Below are positions 55,201 to 64,000 of a stretch of 64,000 nucleotides of DNA, one piece after another. The DNA comes from Syngnathus acus (taxonomy: Eukaryota > Chordata > Actinopteri > Syngnathiformes > Syngnathidae): the NCBI RefSeq assembly GCF_901709675.1, contig NC_051087.1, forward strand, positions 13,021,384-13,085,383. The letters are read 5' to 3'. The translations under genes and the position numbers were made by a program. The stretch's first letter is position 1, and the number at the start of each line of letters is the position of its first letter. The notes under the pieces were generated by a model. The model was not told the origin of the DNA, made no database searches, and worked only from the letters and a program-made list of their open reading frames with translations.

Positions 55201-58200
55201 AATTTTTGATACAACCTTTGTCACCCATGCTCTCATGAAGGTTTGCAGCCCTTACGTGGCTCATGAATGTTATGACAACTCCTACCTGAACAGTGTCTGC
55301 TTCAAAGTGACAGAGGATCTTCAGGAGATCACCTCTTTTAAACCGATCTTTCAAGGTAAGTGATGTGAAATGTTAAATCTCTAAACATTGCTACTGATTT
55401 TGTCCAAAAAGATTTTCCAGAATTAATGTATTCTCGTTGTAGAATGCAGAAAGAAGACTGTAGATCTCGTCTTCCTCTTTGATGGGTCACTTAGCATGGA
55501 TGAGAATGACTTTAACAAGAATAAAGACTTCATATTGGACATAATGAATAGCCTCAAAAACACTTCAATCAAGGTTAGTGGCGCATCAACAGAGTTGTGA
55601 TGTTTACAGTGGAAGATTCAAAGACAAACATAATCTGTTCTGTGACACTGGTCCCCATTAAAGTTGCCCTGATTTTAAAACAAATTGAGAATAGGGTGAA
55701 GCAGTCACCGTATATTGGAGGGGTTTGTATGTCCCAATGATCCTAGGAGTTAAATTGTCAAGGGCTTTATATCTCTGATTGGGCAAACAGGTCCTGAGTT
55801 AGGAACCAGACAAAGTATGGCCTCCATGATGAATAAAATTAATGTGCACCATTTACCCTTACCCAGTCCCCTTGAGAGGGGTTGGACTCTCTTCCACTCT
55901 GGAGTTGCTCACAGAGCAAGTGTGGGCATACCTATTGGCACTTATATGTGTCCAGCACATTTTGTGTGAACTCCGTGTTGTACAATGTTTGGGTAGTTTG
56001 ACTTCAGAGGCTCCACTGTATTTAACACGTAAAGTCATTGTATGTTTTTCAGTTTGCAGCAGTTCAGTTTTCCAGCTCTCACAGAACAGTCTTTGATTTC
56101 ATTGACTACCAAAATGGAAATGCAGAAAAACAACTTAGAGCGGAACCTCATATGGACAGCCTCACCAACACCCACCAAGCCCTCAGATTTGTATTGTAAG
56201 TAGTATGAAAACTGCATGGCAATGGCAACAATCTACTGCGAGATTGTTTTTCAGTGTTAGGACCTGGGAGACTTGTCATGATTAAGGGAAAAGCGAATGC
56301 AGCAGTATACAAAAAACCTGCTCCAGGGTTTTCAGGACCTCAGACTGGGGCAAAGGTTTACCTCCCAACAGGATAATGACAAAGGAGTGGCTTCAGGAGA
56401 ACTCTGTGAATGTCCTTGAGTCGCTAAGCCATCATAGTTGAATCGGGGCAAACATGTCTGGAACACTGGTGGAGCTGGGATTTTTTCCTTGGGGGTCTGA
56501 GCATAATTTTCAAAAAGATGCACCAACAAAGTATTGAGCAAAAGCTGTGAATACCATATTAATAATATGTGAAAATGTTTTATTCATTTACTTATTTTAG
56601 TAAATTGGCAAAAAAGACAGTTTTCTTCACATGGAACAATGGAGTGTCGAAATTGTAAAACATTTTGTTCCCTTTTGGAATGAGGCTATACAATGTGGGA
56701 AAACTGAAGGGCAAAATCGAGAGAGACAAAAGAAGATTGTAGTAATTCTTTTTGCAATTTAACATACAGTACATACAGGTCATAAATATTATTCTTTTGG
56801 GAATTATGAACGGAAACACAATTTGTACCTTTTTTCCCCCCAACAGGACAAACCTCTTTGAAAATAAACAGGCTGGAGCCTCATCCGATGCAATCAAAGT
56901 TCTGGTCCTAATCACAGATGGAGATCCAAGTGACGACGATAGAGACGCAAATTACGTTATCAACACCTATACTGAAAAACGTATCATTCGATTTGTTATT
57001 GGGGTCAGAGAATTTCAGTTTATTGTTGAGAACAGTGAAAACATGTATTGTTTGGTTGAACAACTCCCATACTAAATTTGAATTCAAATTGGACAAGTTG
57101 CATTGAGTCAAAACGAATATAGAAGTAATATGTTCTTTGTTTTTGCTGTGGTTTCAGGTCAAAATTAAAAGCCTAAATAAAGTGAATCCTATTGCCTCAG
57201 ACCCAAAGGACAAATATGCTTATAAAATTGAGAATTATGAAGGGCTCACAGGATTACTGGAAAACTTTCAAGAACACATATTTAACATAGAAGGAGACAA
57301 CAAAGTGGCTCGGGCCCAAGACATGAACAATGAAATGTCGCAGAGGGGATTCAGTGCTGCATTCTACAAGGTAAGCGACCTCTATCAATGGGGAAGTCAA
57401 GTCAAAGTTTTCTTTACAATAATATGTTCTATGCAAGCACACTTGTCTAAACAGTTCAGATTCATATAATGTTTGTGGAATGTCAATTAAGTAGAAAAAT
57501 CTACCCCATCTCAGGGGTCGACTATTTTGAATTGTACTGACAGATATGCTGGTGACTGAAAATGACATCATAGGGCCTAAGGACGCAGCTTGTGAATGTC
57601 ACGTGACCAAACCCAGAAACCTGGTGAGCCCTGACATACTTTAATGTCATTTTCAGTCACCGGCAAGGAGCTGTACGAGGCATAATGGCAACCTCCTGAG
57701 ATGGATAAAAACGGGGGAAATTTTATGCTTGATTCAAATTCCACACAAACGCAACATTCATCACCAAGTTTAGATTATTGGGGGTCCTAGAACACATTAT
57801 TATAAAGAAAATGTTGGCTTGGCTCACTTCACTTTCCACAGTTTAGCCTGAAGCTTATCTAATTGTCATTCTAACATAGTGCCAGTAATTCCTGTATTCC
57901 CACCAGAGATTTTCATTTTACTATTCAATTATGATAATGGTGATGAAATGTAATGTCGTGATTCCCCATTACAGGACACCTTAATTCTGGGTTCAGTGGG
58001 ATCAAACAGCTGGCGTGGTGCTCTGTACGAACGCCAAGCTCAAATGGAGACAGAGATTGAAGATCCGCAAATGCAGATGGACTCTTACATGGGTAATGGT
58101 TCTTTCTTTATCATTTATGCTAGTGCGGTATAGGCTATACTATTTCGACACATCAGCGTCCATGTGGAGGTTGAAAATCCCTTGGATCCTTTTTATAGTG

Positions 58201-61200
58201 AAACCTTCATATAGTCACAATCCAAGTCAACGTCCCTCGACCTTGTGATTCTTAACCCTCCACCGACACATCAAATGAAATGCTTCTGCCACATGTGGTT
58301 CCTGCATGTAGTATATCACAGTCAAGAGGTTCTGGGTTTGACTCTGCTCGGGCCTTTTTCCAGGCACTCATTCCATAGTCCAAAATCCTGCATTTTAAGA
58401 TAATGGAATTATAAACGGCCCAAAGGTTCACACTTTTGGGAAGTTTGAGTGTCCATGTGAGTTTCAGTCATACTGTATATGTACCTTGCCCAGCTCTTCC
58501 ATGACCCTGAACTGGATAAGCGGAAGAAAACAAATAAACACTGTACCTTCTATTTTAAGGGCCAAACTGTTACAATAAAACAATTGTTAAAGGTATGAAT
58601 GACCAGTACATGTTAAAATTCCCAACTGTCATACAAAAAATAAAACTAAAGACCAATAAAATCCAACACCCATTGATGACCTGTGAAATATAAATTGCTT
58701 GCATTGCCGAGAGGAGCCAGAAGCTGGATTCTCAGTTTTTTACAACGCTCGTAATTGTCGTCCATGAATGTATAAATTAAAAGCTGCATAGTCAAATATA
58801 AAAGATAATGGTTATACATTCCAGGTGGCTCGGTGGCGCACTGGGTAGCACGTCCGCCTCACAGTTAGGAGGGTGCGGGTTCGATTCCACCTCCGGCCCT
58901 CCCTGTGTGGAGTTTGCATGTTCTCCCCGGGCCCGCGTGGGTTTTCTCCGGGCACTCCGGTTTCCTCCCACATCCCAAAAACATGCTTGGTAGGCTGATT
59001 GAGCACTCCAAATTGTCCCTAGGTGTGAGTGCGAGTGTGAATGGTTGTGTGTCTCTGTGTGCCCTGCGATTGGCTGGCAACCGGTTCAGTGTGTCCCCCG
59101 CCTACTGCCCGATGACGCTGGGATAGGCTCCAGCACACCCGCGACCCCCGTGGTCTAAGCGGTACAGAAAATGGATGGATGGATGGGTTATACATTCCCT
59201 CCCTTAATTGATGATGCGCAAGGTAGCAAATGAAGTGGCAAACACGCACAAATCCATGTTCTCACCCATGTCCAACTTCCCTGTAACAACATTAGCAGAT
59301 TTAAAAAAATAAAAGCACTTATAACCTGACTACCAGTAGTCATATTTATAGCATTCAACATTCCAGTAATGTATAACCTGTAATGTGTATTTTCTTGCAG
59401 GATACTCCGTTTCTGTGGGACAGGTGAATGGGGTTCCACTATATTTCACAGGTGCACCAAGATTTGAGCATGTAGGACAAATTGTACTTTTTGCGCGTAA
59501 CGGGAACAGCTGGAATGTAAGCCAACGAATAAACGGGGAGCAGGTTGGTGAAATTCACAGAATTTATTGTATGTAGTCAAGTATTATGCATAAAAAAAAT
59601 CATTTTTTAATTTGACTTTAGAAAAAAATGTTTTTAAAATTCAAAATGACAACGGAGTAGTTCGTAGCTACAGAAAAGAACCTAGAGAAATATTCCTCTT
59701 TCAAAACACCCGCTGCTTTTTAGAATTTTTTTTAAAGTAACAGACATATACCGTTTTTTTCCATGTATAATGCGCCCCCATGTATAATACGCACCCTAAA
59801 AATGGCATGCTGATGCTGGAAAAAAGCCTGTACCCATGTATAATACGCACCCAAATTTTTATTTTTTATTTTTTTAAATTTTATTTTATTTTTTTAAAGT
59901 CCCAATGATCGTCACACACGCGTCTGGGTGTGGTGAAATTTGTCCTCTGCATTTGACCCATCCCCGTGTGATTTTGATCCATCCCCTGGGGGAGAGGGGA
60001 GCAGTGAGCAGCAGCGGCGCCGCGCTCGGGAATCATTTGGTGATCTAACCTCCCAATTCCAACCCTTAATGCTGAGTGCCAAGCAGGGAGGCAATGGGTC
60101 CCATTTTTATAGTCTTTGGTATGACCCGGCCGGGTTACTTAAGTCCGTAAACATAAAATTATTTCAGAAAAAAGATCATCTTTGGGAACAACCAAATGTT
60201 ATTCTGCCGGTCAGTATCACTGCGCATGCAGTAGCAAACTCGATAGCGAAGAAATATGTGAGACTCTCAACGGGATCACCAATATTTGAGTGGTTCCAGT
60301 TATTTATCACAATTATTTATTATAATAATAATAATATATATAATATATATAATAATTATTTATTTATTATTCACAATTGTCATGGTGATCTTTCTGGTGA
60401 TTTCTTAACTAGGCTGGATGTATTTTTTTTGTTGGCGTTGATTTCTCCGACTGCCCAGAAAGGCACCACCGCAATCAGTTAGGTTAAAATGAAAAGAGAG
60501 GAAAGTGACGTTGTAAAAAACCATCCGTGACAAGATTTTCTTCAAAAATTGTTGTACCATGATTTTCTTCACAAAAAAAAAAAAAAAAGAATTTTTTTTT
60601 TTTTTTTTAAATTGTACCCATGTATAATGCGCACCCCAGATTTTAGGACAATAAATTAGTTAAATTTTGCGCATTATACATGGAAAAAAACGGTATTTGT
60701 TTTCCAAAATGTCCATGCAGATTGGTTCCTACTTTGGGGCAGACCTTTGCACTGTAGACGTGGACTCGGACGGTAACAGTGATTTTCTCCTGGTGGGAGC
60801 ACCACTGTTTTACCACCCTCAGGAGAAGTCTGAGGGACAAATCTACGTCTACATGCTAACTGATGAGGTGAGCTGGAATGCGAATTAAGAACTAATGAAT
60901 CGATGAATATGCTTAAAAGGTTGCTTTCTCCAGATGCTGCTAAAAAGGGAAATAAATGTAACCCAACTGTCCAAGGGGAGATTTGGTACCAGCATAGCCA
61001 GTCTTGCAGATCTGAATGGAGACGGGCTGCGAGATGTTGCAGTTGGGGCTCCTCTTGAGGATGCTAATGCGGGGGCAGTGTACATCTACTTTGGGGACAG
61101 ACACCAAGGGATACGCAGTGTTTATAGTCAGGTGAGACATACTGTTTGTATAACACTGTAACTTGAAGGGACTGTCTTTGGTTAATACAAGTCAGACAAC

Positions 61201-63070
61201 TGCTGCAACTTCCTGTCTGAAACAGTTAACTCCACCATCCCTTAGTTATTAAAAGTTGCTATTTTAAACCATCCCTTGACATACGATTAGGTACACTTGC
61301 AGAAGTCCAAAACAGATCAATATACTGTTCGCTGTGACAACAGCAATATAGAGAGCAGGCACTATATTGAGAGCAGTGTGTTAATTATCATCCCTGAAGT
61401 TAGCTGTAGGATAGAAACACTGCATCATACTTTATGTGAACAGATTGAGCGTATTGCCCTGTGATTGGCTGGCAACCAGTTAGGGTGTACCCCGCCCCGC
61501 CTACTGCCCGATAACTCCTAGGCTAGGTTCCTGACCCCTGTGGAGACAAGCGGTACGGAAAATAGATGGATGGACATTGAGCATATACAACACTGTGAAC
61601 TAAAACCACAATAAAAACCTTTTTTTTTATTGTTAAAACTGCTTTGAGTATCATTAAAATTTTGCATTATCTTTGGAAAGTTGGACTCATTGATACAGCT
61701 ATTGTATTGGATCTCTATGTTCCTGGCCAATGAATTTGCAGTATTAATACATACCAGAAATGTATCTCCCATTCCAGAGAATCTTAGGGCGGGAAATAAA
61801 ACACGGGATGAGATTCTTTGGGCAGGCCATAAACGGAAACATTGACCTCGGAGATGATGCTCTACCAGACATTGTTGTTGGGTCCTATGGAGCAGCTGTT
61901 GTCTTAAGGTATGAATATCATATGTTAGGGTTGATAGCTCTAACATCATATTCTGCTACTGTGAAGACCTGTATATGTGTATGGGCAACCCGTTATTATT
62001 CTGCCAATCATCAGTTGAAATGGTGACAGTTTTTCCGAATATAATTCCTCCATAGACAGTACTGTACTGTATATACAGTACATATCGCTGGCGTCTGGCA
62101 ACTCTTTAGATCGGTCAAATTGCAACACCCATGTGTCGACTGACCAGTGGGATAGCTTTGTGAAAAGGCCGGTGTGAGACAAACATGCTAACCAGTGTTC
62201 CACCGTGCTGCCATAAATTTATGATAACTTAACGATAACTAATAAATGAATCATGCATTTGAATAAAAAATATAAAATTATATAATATATAACATATAAT
62301 AATATATCTATGTATATAAATATAAATATATAATAAATAATAAAATTGATAAATTAATGATAACTCTTAAAATTCTTTACCAATTTTGACATGAATTGAC
62401 TTGTTAGAAACAGCAGAAAAGCTGATCTAATACCAGTCATGTGAGTAATTTTATAATCAGGCTTTCCGACATTCACTTTAAAGGTAAGACGAAATGCTTT
62501 TTTTAATTTCAGAGATAGAGATAAGCAAAAATCAAAAACATCACCACCAATAACAATGAACTTAAGTTAATGAAGCTTAATTTAGATTGTTTTTTCTATC
62601 AAATTTTTGAACAGAGTGAAATTGATTGAAGCATAATTAAAAGCTTTGAAAACAAATATTGATGTTGAAAAATTAAATTGTCATATTTGTATAGAATAAA
62701 AGAAATATAGGCTAATCTTCTATTTTGGACATTTTCAAATCCGACTCCAGAGGAGTAGTGGCTCATCAATCGTGAAACTCACCGCACATCACTGTTTCAG
62801 AACCTGAAGACTGTTTATATCCTCATTAAAAGTATTCAATAGGTACCCAATAAGTTTGCTGTATGCAATAAGTATGTACATCTAAAATCTCCCCCCCTCT
62901 TGTTTATTCCAGGTCCAGGCCCATTGTTAATGCTATAGCTCGTCTGTCTTTTCAGCCAAAGGAAATTAGCATTGACCAATTTGACTGCTCGACGAACACA
63001 GACACGATTTTACCCATGGTTAACTTAACAGTCTGCTTTGGAATAGTAGAAACAACAAAGAGTAAACCAG
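52223..63070 (+). CDS. itgal: integrin alpha chain with I domain, ITGAL (CD11a)-like; 5' fifteen exons
   Basis: A leukocyte integrin alpha subunit, expected to pair with beta2 and bind ICAM-type ligands. Exons: 52223-52265, 52840-52957, 54231-54322, 54730-54812, 55241-55355, 55443-55573, 56053-56195, 56847-57003, 57158-57370, 57975-58092, 59401-59543, 60721-60867, 60934-61131, 61778-61908 and 62913-63070, in phase, 663 residues; the rest is beyond the window. Seen: signal peptide [10 protein letters not shown]; beta-propeller start [13 protein letters not shown] domain (about 155-345) with MIDAS DGSLS (164-168), LTNT (231-234) and ITDGD (264-268); FG-GAP calcium loops at 465-473 (DVDSDGNSD), 527-535 (DLNGDGLRD) and 590-598 (DLGDDALPD). 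The I-domain text [12 protein letters not shown] and [16 protein letters not shown] is closest to ITGAL. ITGAM, ITGAX or ITGAD orthology is not excluded. Confidence 0.9.
53073..54195. mobile_element. pogo-like DNA element with a transposase N-terminal remnant, itgal intron 2
   Basis: TIRs CCGTAAATTTCGGAGTATAA and TTATAGTCCGGAAATTACGG are flanked by TA on both sides (53071-53072 and 54196-54197). Tandem CGGCTTATAGTCCGGTGCGG motifs occur at both subterminal regions. A short frame at 53405-53668 starts [17 protein letters not shown], like the start of pogo/Tigger-type transposases (AYDAAFKL), then loses similarity; the catalytic part is absent. The element ends 35 bp before the acceptor of exon 3. 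Confidence 0.82.
57547..57665. mobile_element. short MITE with 21-bp inverted ends, itgal intron 9
   Basis: Left end TGCTGGTGACTGAAAATGAC and right end GTCATTTTCAGTCACCGGCA are reverse complements except at one base. The 119-bp interior includes GCTTGTGAATGTCACGTGAC. A relative is at the right edge of the window (63870-64000). Confidence 0.75.
58340..58530 (+). repeat. degenerate retroposon copy, itgal intron 10
   Basis: TCTGGGTTTGACTCTGCTCG resembles a decayed B box, and CATGACCCTGAACTGGATAAGCGGAAGA a decayed SINE tail. The match is weak. Confidence 0.4.
58823..59185 (+). repeat. full-length tRNA-derived SINE with target duplication, itgal intron 10
   Basis: Head AGGTGGCTCGGTGGCGCACT with B box GGGTTCGATTCCACC; body TGTGTGGAGTTTGCATGTTC and ACATCCCAAAAACATGCTTG; tail GCGGTACAGAAAATGGATGG. 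The target duplication GGTTATACATTCC is exact at 58810-58822 and 59186-59198. It is very similar to the inverted copy in ppp1r12c. Confidence 0.94.
59751..60693. mobile_element. TA-flanked DNA element carrying a nested SINE, itgal intron 11
   Basis: TIRs CCGTTTTTTTCCATGTATAA and TTATACATGGAAAAAAACGG are perfect inverted copies flanked by TA (59749-59750 and 60694-60695). Extra CCCATGTATAATRCGCACCC motifs lie near both ends. The interior contains the minus-strand SINE at 59896-60136 and an AT-rich block. The right end is 25 bp before the acceptor of exon 12. Confidence 0.85.
59896..60136 (-). repeat. V-SINE-like copy nested in the TA-flanked element
   Basis: It is the reverse complement of the 42179-42481 family: AAAGTCCCAATGATCGTCAC at one end and GACCCGGCCGGGTT at the other. 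The tRNA-like 5' head is truncated after the B box. Confidence 0.88.
61455..61576 (+). repeat. truncated tRNA-derived SINE (3' half), itgal intron 13
   Basis: TGCCCTGTGATTGGCTGGCA, then TACTGCCCGATAACTCCTAG and ACAAGCGGTACGGAAAATAG with a GATGGATGG tail. It is the same family as the 58.8-kb copy but diverged. Confidence 0.8.
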
Positions 63071-64000
63071 GTAAGAATGATGACCCCTTAAATTAAAAAA
63101 TGCAAAATTCCAGCACTAGCTCTGTTGTTTTAATTACTGTATCAAATTTCACAGTGGTCATTTTGACATTGTAAACAAATAGCAAATAGAAGGGCAGATC
63201 AACTTACCAGGGACATATAAAAGTATAGAATTATTTTCCACCAATTTTCCACATTTTAGATTTGGTGAGTTTCAGGACAAAGTTGTTGTTAGGATTTATT
63301 GTTCATATTAATGCAGCATTAATAGAACAAGTTCCCTGATAAGAATGGCAGCGTCTATCTGTTTGTTGACTTCCATGAATCAGGAAGTAGCTTGCTAACT
63401 AATCAACATTTGAGTAGGCAAACACGATTATGGTACGCCAGCTTTTTTTTTTTGGTCGCTTGCCTTGGTGGAGGGCTCCACTTGACTGAGTTATGTATGG
63501 TCATTATTCAATGAGCAGGCACAACATTATGAGCACACAGCAAAATACAACAGATGCATCAAATAATTTGCCACAACAAGGGTAACATTGTTCAATTGGA
63601 TTGACCCTGTCAGAGAGTAGTAGTAATAGTAGTAGTAGTAGTAATCATAATTCTTGTAGTTGTAGTTTGCAGTAGTGTAGAACTGTGCTGCATCATAATG
63701 AGAGCTGTTCCTAATATGCTTTACTGTCTGATGTGGTAACCACAATATTAAACATCACGCTCAATATGTACTACAGTTGTAACTCTGCAACTTGGTATTC
63801 TTTAAAGTAGATCATAAGGCCATGCATACAGTAAAGTCAATTAAGTTAGTACTGCATTTTGGTAAAGGTACGGGGTCGGTTAATGACCAATCACAGCTCA
63901 GCTTGCAAACATCACATGACTAAATTGAGACAACTGGTGAGCCGCGATTGGTTGTTAATTGAGACCTGGCAACTGTTATGTGATTTTCAGTCGAGAGTCA
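63071..64000. other. itgal intron 15 (continues past the window)
   Basis: No further exon is seen before the right edge. It contains an AGT/ATT trinucleotide stretch (63618-63650) and, from about 63870, sequence related to the MITE at 57547-57665 (GCTTGCAAACATCACATGAC, GTGATTTTCAGTCGAGAG). Confidence 0.5.

Noticed and set aside
57004-57060. Read-through of itgal exon 8 to the stop at 57073
   Set aside because: The residues after ATT GGG lose integrin similarity, while splicing to 57158 restores the I-domain end.

Overview
This is nuclear DNA from a vertebrate, almost certainly a percomorph teleost. It holds interrupted vertebrate genes with GT-AG introns and AATAAA signals, fish-type tRNA-derived SINEs with GGATGG tails, and many short DNA-transposon derivatives. 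The species cannot be fixed from the sequence. All gene models below were assembled by reading exons, splice sites and reading-frame phase by eye. Every intron keeps phase across the whole of each model.

Layout from left to right. The 3' six exons of naa15 (+, 616-4823) are followed by rab33b (+, 7413-10306). This pair is also adjacent on human 4q31. A 5S rRNA gene with a decayed tandem copy lies at about 11.6-11.86 kb. Next come alyref (+, 13455-18571) and arhgdia (+, 22674-29255), which are neighbours on human 17q25. Intron 2 of arhgdia carries an uninterrupted DD34D mariner transposase ORF on the same strand. ppp1r12c (-, 45538 to 32012, 20 coding exons, 700 codons) is convergent with arhgdia. 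qprt (+, 48844-50448) and the 5' fifteen exons of an I-domain integrin alpha of the itgal type (+, 52223 to beyond the right edge) close the window. Both lie in human 16p11.2.

The genes do not form one pathway: they are NatA N-terminal acetylation (naa15), Golgi/autophagy Rab (rab33b), mRNA export (alyref), Rho GTPase sequestration (arhgdia), myosin phosphatase targeting (ppp1r12c), NAD synthesis from quinolinate (qprt) and leukocyte adhesion (itgal). arhgdia and ppp1r12c both belong to Rho/ROCK signalling and sit tail to tail, but nothing in the sequence shows that this matters.

Most non-coding sequence is made of identifiable or suspected mobile DNA: hAT elements with 8-bp target duplications, TA-flanked pogo/Tc1-like MITEs, fold-back elements, two SINE families (one nested in a MITE), a decayed Tc1 copy and long microsatellites. 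The observations most worth following up are a splice-acceptor-like site in phase with arhgdia exon 2 just ahead of the mariner ORF (a possible RhoGDI-transposase fusion), three transposons that end 25-35 bp before host splice acceptors, and the isolated 5S gene with its relic neighbour.
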